This document shows positions 52,700 to 62,139 of a stretch of 64,000 bases of DNA, piece after piece. Below the pieces are notes generated by a model. That model searched no databases and was not told the origin of the DNA. It worked only from the letters and a program-made list of their open reading frames with translations. The stretch spans positions 1,054,001 through 1,118,000 of the forward strand of contig JAPFFF010000048.1 in assembly GCA_039105265.1 (NCBI GenBank), in the 5' to 3' direction. Position 1 is the stretch's first letter, and each line of letters starts with the position of its first letter. A program made the translations under genes and the position numbers. Source of the stretch: Tritrichomonas musculus (Eukaryota > Parabasalia > Tritrichomonadida > Tritrichomonadidae).

Positions 52700-54199
52700 A
52701 TGCATGCGATTCAACGTCCACCAACATCTGGAGTTCCAGTTGGAATGAGGCCACCGAGTAGAACAAGAGATGGAATAAGTACAACAACACCTAAAGAAAT
52801 AAATGTGGTTAGTCGTCCTCTTACAAGAGGAGGACTTCCATCAGCAACAACTCAATCCAGCGAAAGACGTGTAGCTGATAAATTATATTTTACTGGAATT
52901 CTAAGAACAAAAATCAATGAAATCTTGAAAGAAATTAAGCATTTGCAAAATCAAATTGATCAGAAAAAGAGGGATCAATCCATTAAAGCAAATCTTGAAC
53001 AAACTGTAGTTACATTGCAAAAAGAAATAACTAAAAGTGAAGAAGAATTAACTGATTATAATATGCTATCAGAAAATGTTCAAAATGGAATTCATATAGA
53101 TGACATAATAACTCAATTTCAACAGCTTGAACAATCAAATCTTAGATTTGAAGAGGAAGTTAATAAAAATTACAGAGAAATGAAAGAACTTGAAAAAATG
53201 GTTCTCGAGCAAGAAAAAAATTATCAAAATATGATGAACAGAAAAGATTTTCCTGAACTTCAAGCATTAGCCAAAGAAATTGAATTGATTGAAGCAAAAT
53301 GTTCAGAATTAAAAAATTCTACAATAGATTTAAATGGAAAAACTCGTGAACAATTACTTCAAATGGTTAGAGATACAACAATTAAAATAGGTGATATTCA
53401 AAAATTGATTCAAAATGAACAAAGTTCACTGACTTTTATTAATAATCAAATCAAAAAATTAGATGAAAAAGAAAATGATTTGCAGACAGATCGAGGCAAA
53501 CAGTATTTAAGACTTCTTCAAAAAGAAAAGGACATGAATTCATTTATTCAAAACTTCCAAGATAATCTCAATCAAACGAAGGCTGAGATTGTAAAAACAC
53601 AAAAGCATGTTTATGAAACCTTAAAAAATACATCATCTGATATTGAAAGTGTTGACAGTCTCCCAACCCAAAAAGATTATAGCCAAATAACAAAAAATTT
53701 AGAATACAAAGAGAAACAAGTAAAAGTTGACCATTTTACAATACATTCTTTACAACAAGAAGTTGAAAATAGACGTTCTGCATTAGAACACTTAAATGAA
53801 ATTGATAAAAAAATTATAGATGAGATTGAACATATCAAGTTAAGTATTAAGAAAATGAAAGAAGAAATGCCAAATTTTGAAGATATTGACATGATTTGTA
53901 GAGAATGGGAAATCAAAAAGAAAAATAAAATGATTGAAAGAGATCAATTAAAATTACAACTTAATCATTTGAAAAAGACTACAAATTATCTTGCCTCGAA
54001 ATATAATAAATTAAATTACCAAATTAAGACAGATAACGTTTATTCCAAATTGCATGCTTTAGAAAAAGATATCAGAGATAAGGCATTAGAAAATAATGCC
54101 ATTATGGAAAGTATTGACGAAAAAAAGAGATTAACAAATTATTCAATTGTAAAACGCTCAGCAATGAATATTGTTAATGAGATAAATAATCTACTTTAA
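52700..54199 (+). CDS. IFT74: Intraflagellar transport protein 74 homologue, 499 aa
   Basis: The first ATG is at 52700; in-frame codons upstream have none. The N-terminus is basic and Pro/Gly/Arg-rich (RPPTSGVPVGMRPPSRTRD, then VVSRPLTRGGLP), the tubulin-binding type of leader known in IFT74. It is followed by DKLYFTGILRTKINEILKEI, matching the family signature before the coiled coil. The rest to a TAA at 54197-54199 is almost continuous coiled coil (TDYNMLSENVQNG matches the conserved ADYNML). Length is somewhat shorter than in animals (about 600). IFT74 pairs with IFT81 in the IFT-B complex to carry tubulin in the flagellum. This housekeeping gene implies a flagellated organism. Confidence 0.88.
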   Translation: MHAIQRPPTSGVPVGMRPPSRTRDGISTTTPKEINVVSRPLTRGGLPSATTQSSERRVADKLYFTGILRTKINEILKEIKHLQNQIDQKKRDQSIKANLEQTVVTLQKEITKSEEELTDYNMLSENVQNGIHIDDIITQFQQLEQSNLRFEEEVNKNYREMKELEKMVLEQEKNYQNMMNRKDFPELQALAKEIELIEAKCSELKNSTIDLNGKTREQLLQMVRDTTIKIGDIQKLIQNEQSSLTFINNQIKKLDEKENDLQTDRGKQYLRLLQKEKDMNSFIQNFQDNLNQTKAEIVKTQKHVYETLKNTSSDIESVDSLPTQKDYSQITKNLEYKEKQVKVDHFTIHSLQQEVENRRSALEHLNEIDKKIIDEIEHIKLSIKKMKEEMPNFEDIDMICREWEIKKKNKMIERDQLKLQLNHLKKTTNYLASKYNKLNYQIKTDNVYSKLHALEKDIRDKALENNAIMESIDEKKRLTNYSIVKRSAMNIVNEINNLL

Positions 54200-55140
54200 T
54201 ATTAAATATAATTAAAATACTTAAAATAAAACTTTTTTTTTTATAGTTTTGAATTGAGAGAGATATATCAAATATTGAAACAATTTTTTGAGAAAATTTG
54301 ATAAAAAGTATTGAATTCATTTTTATAAAAGATTAGTGTCATCCACAAAAAGGTGATATTAAATTTTATTATGCTCCTTCTATACAAGATAAAATGGTAA
54401 CATGTGATGCAGCAAGTCTTTTTTCAGATTTAATTATACATCAAATAAATATATCTCATTTTGGAAAGGATGATATTGATTCCAAATACCAAATATATAT
54501 TCTCCTAGTTTTCCTGAATAGACAATTGATTTCATATTAGAGAAACGTTCAATCAAAATTGATAAATATTCTTTTGAATGTAGTATACCAATCGTTTCTT
54601 GGAAAATTGAAGCAAACAACAATCAAAAATTTAAAGTTTGGACTTACATGGATGCAAGAACAAGAAAAATTAAAAAAGAGTTAAATATGAAATTGATGAG
54701 ATAAGCCATTTAAATTTTTCCGTCTAAAAATGGCTGATAAAAATGAATCAGGAAAAGAGTATATTTGTTTACATTATTTTAATTTACATGGAGGATTTTT
54801 TGAATAAATAATATATTATATAAATTGCATATGTAAATATGCTATGAAAAAAATACGACCGATGTGGTAAATATTCTTAGTAATTAATCATTTTTGTAAA
54901 ATGGATTAATTATAATTATATTTGTATCAGATTAGAATGCAACCCTTGATAAGTATGAAAAAAAAAAAGTATCTCATAATTAAATAATGCTCTATAATAA
55001 TATCTAAAATTGCTTTTTTAAAAAAATGAGCAAAGTTTTCAAATTTTTTAATTCAATATTAAATGATAATTAGTTAAATTCTTTCTTTCTTTTTTATTAA
55101 TGCAAAAAGTTTTACTTTTAATGAAATAAATGTTGATCAC
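54200..55140. other. Intergenic DNA with an unidentified coding relic
   Basis: On the plus strand about 54337-54720 shows protein-like sequence in shifting frames (KGDIKFYYAPSIQDKMVTC, HFGKDDIDSKYQIY, ECSIPIVSWKIEANNNQKF), then a short frame MADKNESGKEYICLHYFNL at 54731-54808. Stops and frameshifts separate them. It looks like a decayed gene of unknown family; the rest is plain AT-rich DNA. Confidence 0.4.
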
Positions 55141-55893
55141 TTAAATAATCTTGTTTTCATTTCCTTTCAACATTTGGCAAATTTCAGCGAATGAAGGACG
55201 ATCGTCAGCCTTGAAAGACCAGCACTTGTTGATCAACGATCTTGAAAATTCGGTGATTTGTGAAGGTATTTCGGCCTTCTTTCCAATTCCGACATCGACG
55301 ATGCTTATTTTAGGGAATTCGCCATTATTCAAGATTAGGAACACGACGACTCCGAACGAGTAAACGTCGACTTTTTCGTTGTAATCAGAACTTTCATTAA
55401 CGAGTTCAGGTGCCATGTATTTCAAAGTTCCAGTCATTTGTGTTCGGGACATAGTTTCGGAATCAAGAGTGATCAGAGTACAAAGGCCGAAATCGCTTAC
55501 TTTAATTTTATTATTTTCGTCAAGCAAAATGTTTTCAAGTTTCAAATCCCTGTGAATGATTCCGATTGAATGAACTTCTTTCATTGCAGAGCTGATGTCA
55601 ATTATTGCATCGATTCTTTCTTTCTTTGTCAGTTTCTTGATTTTCTTCTTCAGGTTCGATGGACAATATTCAAGAAGAATTGCTGGGGGATGATTTGAAT
55701 CACCAAAGCTGATTCCAAATGCTTTGATGATGCTTGGATGATTCAATCGATTAAGAAATTCATATTCTTGAATGAACTTTTTGACACTTTCAATGTCAAT
55801 GACAATTTTGTCTGGATCGTCATCGTCTTCTTTGCATAGTTCTGGATAATAAACTTTTAATGCAAAGCGTTCGGCACGAGTAACTTCAAACAC
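55141..55893 (-). pseudogene. Kinase B: catalytic domain lacking its glycine loop, joined out of frame to the upstream kinase array
   Basis: The frame begins with FEVTRAERFALKVYYPELC (beta-2/beta-3, Lys at residue 13), preceded by GTG rather than ATG. The catalytic set is intact: IIHRDLKLEN (114-116), VSDFGLC (134-136), KYMAPELV (161-163), DVYSFGVVVFLIL, FKADDRPSFAEI; it ends at a TAA at 55141. Its closest relative here is the N-lobe in the chimera at 37.8 kb (SEVFEVT, FLQEYE). Its missing start and glycine loop, and its overlap with the end of the RCC1-kinase frame, show it is the 3' part of a recombined gene. With a restored frame it would be the last domain of that product. Confidence 0.8.
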
Positions 55894-58613
55894 TTCAGAT
55901 CAAGTTCAGAAATTTTCGCTGCAAGAATTTCATTTGTTTCTTTTTCACGAATTTTAAAAACAGTTCCAAAACTTCCTTCACCAACTTGTTTAATCAATTC
56001 ATATTTATTCAAATCGGTTTGTTTTATTCGTATTGAAAGTTTCTTGGTTTGAGTTCCTGTTATGCTATCCAGATAAATATTTACTTTAACGAAATTCTTT
56101 TCAAATTTAATTACATTGAACTCAGGCTTGTTCGTTTGATAATTATAGTCAAAAGCAACGCTATATGATTCAACGAAATTGACATAATTGAAATATTCTT
56201 CTTTATTAACATTTTTCGTAATGAAATTGGGATCGGTTTTTAATTGATTTGTAATCTCTTTGAATATCGGTCTTTCCGATGGATCTTCTGACCAACATTT
56301 CTCAATAAGTTTACGATAACAGTCGGGTATTTGTTTTGTAAATTTAGGTCTTCCGTGATTCTTTGTTATTTCATTTACAATCTCTAACGAATTGGACAAA
56401 TTTTCGAATGGCTTTTCGCCAGTCATTATTTCATAAACGATGATAGCAAACGCATAAACATCAGCCTTTTTAGTAAACAAATTGTCTTTAATGAGTTCGG
56501 GCGCTAAATATTCAGGCGTTTCTGGAATCTTTGTTGTTTCTAGTGTAGTTGATTCGTCCACTTGTTTCGATAAACCAAAATCTGAAATCTTTGGAAACAA
56601 ATAATTATCGAGTAGAATGTTTCCTGGCTTTAAATCGCGATGAAGAATATTACGGGCATGCAGATATGACATTCCTGAAGCTATTCCGAATATATTGATC
56701 AACTTTTTAGTGTCGGTCCATTCGTCAATTTTCCTTTCATTTCTTTCTGTTTCAAAAAGTTGGAATAAAGATCCATTTGAAGCAAATTCGATGATAATTG
56801 TTGGTTTCGGTTTATTCTTGAAGTTGTTTTGATTGAAACCGTAAAATTTGAGAAATGGTGGATAATTCAATTCCGACATTATGTTCACTTCACGATGAAT
56901 ATTCATTAACAAATCGTCATTGAATTCATTGGCCTCATGCAATGAAACTTTTGCTGCAAAAATTTCATTTGTGTCGTTTTTAACAATTTTATAAACTTTG
57001 CCAAAACTTCCTTCTCCAATTTTCTCCAGTTTTTTGTATTCAGAAAGATCAAGGGTGTTCAATTCAAGTGAGTTTGGATTCATCTCAGTCCTGTATTTTC
57101 CACCTCGTGAAAAATGGACCAAATTTTCCTTACGAAAGAAACCGATTTGTGTTTCGACAATCTCTTTTAATTGGTTTATTTCATGAGTATAACTGAAATC
57201 AATTTTTGATTTCTTGATAAATTCAATGTAACCGTAAAACTGGTTTCTGTCAACTTTTTCAGTAAGAAAATTTGAATCGCTTTCAAAAATTTCAATGGCG
57301 CCCCGACCAAGTGACTTGATTCTTTTCAGATTATCAAGTGTGTCAATATCAATGATTTCAAGAAAATTAGTTTTTGCGGGTTCTTTAATAGACGAAATTG
57401 TTTCTTTCAAATGCTTTACTTCTTCTTTCAATGAAGAAATTTCTTTGTCTTTATCAATGAGCATTTGGCGCATTTTCTCTATTTCTGAAGGTTTTGATGC
57501 TGAAGATTTTGGAACTTTCAACCCAAACTTTGAAGAGTCTATTTTTCGGTTGGGTGTGTTTGGTGGAGGCTCAACGCCAACAAATACAATTGCGGTACAA
57601 TTTCCAGGAATACAAAATGTTGCATCGCTTGTTATCAATGTTTCTTCTGGTAGATAAACATTCTTTTTGTCGCAATCTTTGAGCATGAGTTCACAATAAG
57701 AGTTATATCCGCAGCCAATGATTTTTCCTTCTGCTGTTTTAAAATAAGAATCATAATCGCCAGCAAAGGCTTCAACAATTTTATATTTGTTCAAAGAATC
57801 AATAACTTTAAATTGCGGAACATCACTTATGCTAGGTCGCATTCCAAGTTTATTATTAGCATTGTCTCCACGACCAAATATTATGTTGTCATCTGAAATA
57901 GCAAAAAAGTGTCTGCATGTTCCACTTATTTCATTTATTTTTATACCAGAAAGTTCACTGACTGGAACAAATGATCGGGTTGTAGTTTTAAGAGAGCATT
58001 CATAGACACGGCCGCTCATGCCAAGCGCCATCACAATGTCATCGCCGCAGGCAACTTTCACTGCGATGTCTTTACCTGGAAGACTCAGTCCTTCAATTTC
58101 TGAATCTGGAGAATCGAAAACTGATTTCGTAATAATTATCACTGCACCTTCTGTGTCAACTACTGCTGCTGTAGAGTAACCGCCAAAAAGTGACACTGGC
58201 ACTCGGTTGCCAATGTTTAAAAATGTTGTTTTTTGATTGTAATGAGAATAAACAATAGGAGATTTGTCATTTTTTGCTTTCTCTGAAACTTGATATAATA
58301 CATAATCTATTCCGCAGACAACTGAGATGAATTTGCATGGCTGGCCACTTTGATCTAGGATTTGAAGCTTCGTATCTTCTGAGAATTCATCTGTTGAAAT
58401 TGTTGATATTATTCGCCCATTACCATTTCGGCCAACAGCAAATGCCTCACCATTTTGCTTAATCCATACTGATTGGCAGTGGCAAGAAATAGATAATAAT
58501 GACGGAACATTGAGGGGTGACTGGCAAGGAATTTTAATATTTCCTGATTTGCTAGTTATACCACTTACGCTTCCACCTAACCTACTGTCAGAATTATAGC
58601 CGCAAACTTTCAT
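55857..58613 (-). CDS. RCC1-like / coiled-coil / TKL-like kinase protein, C-terminal frameshift, 918 aa
   Basis: ATG at 58613. Residues 1-345 are RCC1-type beta-propeller repeats (VCGYNSDSRLGG, GEAFAVGRNGNGRI, IIFGRGDNANNKLG, IIGCGYNSYCELML). Residues 375-410 are a coiled coil. Residues 425-440 are a lone glycine-loop remnant (RIKSLGRGAIEIF) fused directly to the C-terminal linker of a kinase (DSNFLTEKVDRNQFYGYI), so one kinase domain has been deleted. Residues 525-790 are a complete kinase: GEGSFGKV, Lys555, HRD 658-660, DFG 678-680, LAPE 703-706. Residues 870-905 start a further kinase (GEGSFGTVFKI, AAK) which runs out of frame and stops at LLVPNALH, where kinase B takes over in another frame. 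An active kinase steered by an RCC1 propeller is likely; the tail is recombined. Confidence 0.85.
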   Translation of the reverse strand: MKVCGYNSDSRLGGSVSGITSKSGNIKIPCQSPLNVPSLLSISCHCQSVWIKQNGEAFAVGRNGNGRIISTISTDEFSEDTKLQILDQSGQPCKFISVVCGIDYVLYQVSEKAKNDKSPIVYSHYNQKTTFLNIGNRVPVSLFGGYSTAAVVDTEGAVIIITKSVFDSPDSEIEGLSLPGKDIAVKVACGDDIVMALGMSGRVYECSLKTTTRSFVPVSELSGIKINEISGTCRHFFAISDDNIIFGRGDNANNKLGMRPSISDVPQFKVIDSLNKYKIVEAFAGDYDSYFKTAEGKIIGCGYNSYCELMLKDCDKKNVYLPEETLITSDATFCIPGNCTAIVFVGVEPPPNTPNRKIDSSKFGLKVPKSSASKPSEIEKMRQMLIDKDKEISSLKEEVKHLKETISSIKEPAKTNFLEIIDIDTLDNLKRIKSLGRGAIEIFESDSNFLTEKVDRNQFYGYIEFIKKSKIDFSYTHEINQLKEIVETQIGFFRKENLVHFSRGGKYRTEMNPNSLELNTLDLSEYKKLEKIGEGSFGKVYKIVKNDTNEIFAAKVSLHEANEFNDDLLMNIHREVNIMSELNYPPFLKFYGFNQNNFKNKPKPTIIIEFASNGSLFQLFETERNERKIDEWTDTKKLINIFGIASGMSYLHARNILHRDLKPGNILLDNYLFPKISDFGLSKQVDESTTLETTKIPETPEYLAPELIKDNLFTKKADVYAFAIIVYEIMTGEKPFENLSNSLEIVNEITKNHGRPKFTKQIPDCYRKLIEKCWSEDPSERPIFKEITNQLKTDPNFITKNVNKEEYFNYVNFVESYSVAFDYNYQTNKPEFNVIKFEKNFVKVNIYLDSITGTQTKKLSIRIKQTDLNKYELIKQVGEGSFGTVFKIREKETNEILAAKISELDLKCLKLLVPNALH

Positions 58614-59289
58614 TAAAATATTTAAACCTCCCTCTCAATTTAAAATAATCATATCTTTATATTTTAAATATGAATTAATTTTTTAAAATTTAATTAATAT
58701 TATTATAATTATCTAATATATTATTAATGAAGAATGATGCAATTAAATTGTTTGATAAAAAAGATAAAATGATTTAAAATTTGAAATGGAGGTAAATTGG
58801 TATCAAAAAGTTAAAACGATTTTTTATTTGATTGAAAACCAATTAAAATGTCCAAATATAATTATCCTGCATCAGATTTTAATTTTTAAAAAATATATTA
58901 TTTAAAATACTATATTATACTGTATTTTAATTTATTTATTATTTATCAATGTTCTAACTTCTCAATTTTTTTGATATATATCATAGATATCTTGACTAAT
59001 ATATGATTTTCTTCAATTTTTGTTGATAAAATGATTATATATCTTTTAGATATTTTTATTATATAAATATAATCAAAAAATATCAAATTTTTATATGAGA
59101 AGGGAATTACATATTGCCATTCTATTTCCTTGTGTGATCGAGAAAAATATAAAAAAATATTTATGGATACTATTTATTAAATAAGTTTAATGAAAAAATA
59201 AAAATATACAAGATATATTTATTTCAATATAACGAATTGATTATCTGCCCTTTTTTTCTTTGATTGTTCTTATTCATTAAATTAAAAAA
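58614..59289. promoter_or_regulatory. Divergent intergenic region (RCC1-kinase / DUF3447-LRR)
   Basis: AT-rich gap between genes transcribed away from each other. TCATTA at 59274-59279 lies 16 bp upstream of the ATG at 59290 and matches the initiator TCA(+1)YTW. No such site lies near the RCC1-kinase start. Nothing else was supported. Confidence 0.5.
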
Positions 59290-61401
59290 ATGACTGCGAT
59301 ACATGAATATATCAACTGCATGAACAATATTTATAATGATTTACTTTCATTTATTGATGATGAAGAAAATAATAAGAAAGTTCTCCAAGAATTGAAATTT
59401 TGTGAAAGGAAAGAAGATATCAAATTAATTTTATATATAATTCAATATATTTCAAAGAATCATCGTCGTTTACCTAATTTCTTCTCTAAAATTGAAAAAA
59501 TTCTATCATTTTTCGATGAAATTATTAAGCATCATTTCCGAAACATTGACATATTTCAGATATTCGATGATAACAATCGAATTCTTCTTTATTTTTTAAA
59601 CAAAAAAATAATAATAATAAATGAATCTATTTTTGAATGGAAGAAAAATAAAAACTGGAACAAATTTAGCGCGTTCATAGAATACTTTTATCCAGAAACA
59701 AAAAATTATCTTACGAAATTTGAAAATGATATTTTTGAAAATGCATATTCTGAAAATTCTAGAAATTTTGACGAATATCGTTTAATTGGAGAAAATCATT
59801 CTTACATTTGCAAACTAATTCGTGAAGATTTAGTAGAAGATTTCATTATGTATGTAAATCAAACGAATATATCACTTTCAAGTTATGTTCCTCAATCAAT
59901 TTTTGAAACGAATTCATATTTATTGAGCCAAAAAGATGTTCAGCTCATTGAGTATGCTGCATTCTTTGGTTCCATACAAATTTTCGTATTTTTGAAAATG
60001 AGAGGAGTTAAATTAACACCCGCAATATGGCCTTATGCAATCCATGGAAGAAATGCTGATTTGATACACATTCTTGAAGATAGTAAAGTTGCTCCAAATG
60101 ATCATTCATATCTGAGTATCTATAAAGAATCAGTCAAATGTCATCATAATGAAATAGCCAATTATATTGACAACATTTATTTATCAGATGAAATTAAATT
60201 TTTAGCCAAAAAAGATATTCAATCATATGGATTTCATTATTACAATTTTGAATTCATTCCAAATGAATTAAATCGATCCGACTTATTTTATTTGATTAAA
60301 TATGATTATATCGCGCTTACTAAAATTGTTATGGATGATCAAAACATTGATTTGAATTCAAAAATAAACGATATGACGTTAAAAAGAATTGCTGCAATGA
60401 GAAATAATTTTGATTTATTTAATTATTTTTTCTCTTTAGAGATTTCTGACATTAAAAACGAAGAATTTAATAAAATGAAAAAGTTAACTGAAATAAATGT
60501 TCCATCTAATGTCAAATCAATTGGTTATAAAGCCTTTGCAGAATGTCCAAGACTTGCTAAAATAACTTTACCTTCTACACTTGTAAAAATTGGCCATGAA
60601 GCTTTTTATAATTGTGAATCATTGACTGAAATTGAAATTCCATCTCTCATCACCTCAATTCCATATCTCTCTTTCTCGAGGTGCTCATCATTGACAAATA
60701 TTTCATTACCTCATTCATTAAAATCTATAAAAGAAAGTGCTTTTAGCGGATGTTCATCTCTGAAACAGATTTCTATTCCTTCATCTGTATGTGAAATCAA
60801 ATCATTAGCATTTCATGACTGTTCTTCATTGACTGAAATATCAATTCCACCGCAAGTTAAATCAATTGAAAATGCTACATTTTCTAGATGTTCTTCATTA
60901 GAGAAAATAACTATTCCTAACTCTGTAACAAAAATAGGAAATTTGGCTTTTGCTTCATGTGAATCTCTTAAAATAGTTCATATTCCTTTGTTGGTAACTG
61001 AAATTGGTTATAAAGCTTTTTCGAATTGTTTTTCTTTAGAAAGCATAACAATGACAAATTCAGTAACTAAAATAGGAGCATCAGCGTTTTTTAAATGCGA
61101 ATCACTTAAGCAATTCATATTTCCTTTGTTTGTTAAATCAATTGAAAAATATACTTTTTATAAATGCCCGTCATTGTGCCATGTATCAATCTCTTCATCA
61201 GTGACAAAAATTGATGAAAAAGCTTTCTATGGATGTTCGTCTCTTAGCAAGATATTAATCCCATACACAGTAAAAACGATTGATGAATATGCATTTGAAA
61301 ATTGCTCACCTTTGCTTCTTATATTGAAAGAGAATATCTTTAAAAATGACCATTATAACAGAAGTGGACGAGAATTTTTTAACAAAAATTCTTTATTTTA
61401 A
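59290..61401 (+). CDS. DUF3447-type ankyrin-like / BspA LRR fusion protein, 703 aa
   Basis: ATG at 59290 just after a TCATTA initiator-like site; TAA at 61399-61401. Residues 1-190 are helical and charged. Residues about 190-385 match the trichomonad DUF3447/ankyrin-like module (LIEYAAFFGSIQIFVFLKMR, WPYAIHGRNADLIHILED, YKESVKCHHNEIANYI). From residue about 395 to 690 there are 12-13 LRR_5 repeats (INVPSNVKSIGYKAFAECPR, ISLPHSLKSIKESAFSGCSS). The end is basic. No signal peptide or membrane helix. These two repeat types normally occur in separate families, so this is a fusion, presumably an intracellular binding protein. Function unknown. Confidence 0.88.
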   Translation: MTAIHEYINCMNNIYNDLLSFIDDEENNKKVLQELKFCERKEDIKLILYIIQYISKNHRRLPNFFSKIEKILSFFDEIIKHHFRNIDIFQIFDDNNRILLYFLNKKIIIINESIFEWKKNKNWNKFSAFIEYFYPETKNYLTKFENDIFENAYSENSRNFDEYRLIGENHSYICKLIREDLVEDFIMYVNQTNISLSSYVPQSIFETNSYLLSQKDVQLIEYAAFFGSIQIFVFLKMRGVKLTPAIWPYAIHGRNADLIHILEDSKVAPNDHSYLSIYKESVKCHHNEIANYIDNIYLSDEIKFLAKKDIQSYGFHYYNFEFIPNELNRSDLFYLIKYDYIALTKIVMDDQNIDLNSKINDMTLKRIAAMRNNFDLFNYFFSLEISDIKNEEFNKMKKLTEINVPSNVKSIGYKAFAECPRLAKITLPSTLVKIGHEAFYNCESLTEIEIPSLITSIPYLSFSRCSSLTNISLPHSLKSIKESAFSGCSSLKQISIPSSVCEIKSLAFHDCSSLTEISIPPQVKSIENATFSRCSSLEKITIPNSVTKIGNLAFASCESLKIVHIPLLVTEIGYKAFSNCFSLESITMTNSVTKIGASAFFKCESLKQFIFPLFVKSIEKYTFYKCPSLCHVSISSSVTKIDEKAFYGCSSLSKILIPYTVKTIDEYAFENCSPLLLILKENIFKNDHYNRSGREFFNKNSLF

Positions 61402-62139
61402 AATAAACAGTATAGTAAAAAAATATTTTTTCAAAGAACTAAGGCCAAATTTACTTGGTCAATTATCTTCAAATTGTATTTCATGTTTTTTTCCTCTCAC
61501 TTTTTCTGGATCTTCTCTCCTATTTCTGGATAATTTTTCCATCTTGCATGGTCAATGTCAGCTTTGTGAATCATTTCCATCTAATATTCCATGTAATGTT
61601 CAGCATCATTGCAAAAGTTACATTTAAATTTCATGAAAGTTTTCGCATTCAAATACCTCTGCCGCTGATATCCATTCCTTCTTGTTTTAATAATAATTTA
61701 ACAATTTCTTTATGGCCAAAAGCTGCATTAGTTAATGTATTTCAATGCTTAAAAAACAAATTGAAGCATTAAAAAAAAAGAAGACAAAAAGCAAATTGAA
61801 AAAAAGAACTTAAAAATCAACTGGAAGAAAAGCACAAAGATTATATGATATATATAATATAATTAAAATGATTCAAAATCATTCTTAGTCAATATCAAAA
61901 ACTGCAAGAAAAGAAAAAAGAATAATAAATGGCATACGTTTTTTATTCTCATATTTATGAAATCTTTGTGTTTATGAAATATGTAATTTGGTTTATTGTT
62001 AGGAATAAATTTATTTAAATAAACTAATTTTTATATCTAAATATATTTTTGTTGTTTATTTCTACTATTTCATTAAAATTTTAAAGATATAATAAATAAT
62101 TTTTTTGAAGTTCTTAAACTTTTTCAATATTATTATAAA
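61402..62139. other. Intergenic DNA with an ankyrin relic on the minus strand
   Basis: Most is AT-rich. On the minus strand at about 61670-61755 a frame reads NTLTNAAFGHKEIVKLLLKQ then EGMDISGRG, clearly one ankyrin repeat ending typical of trichomonads (A-x-x-G-H-x-E-I-V-x-L-L-L). No intact gene surrounds it, so it is a fragment. Confidence 0.65.

Noticed and set aside
54434-54622. Minus-strand 62-codon frame
   Set aside because: The opposite strand has a more protein-like, though broken, sequence; neither could be identified.
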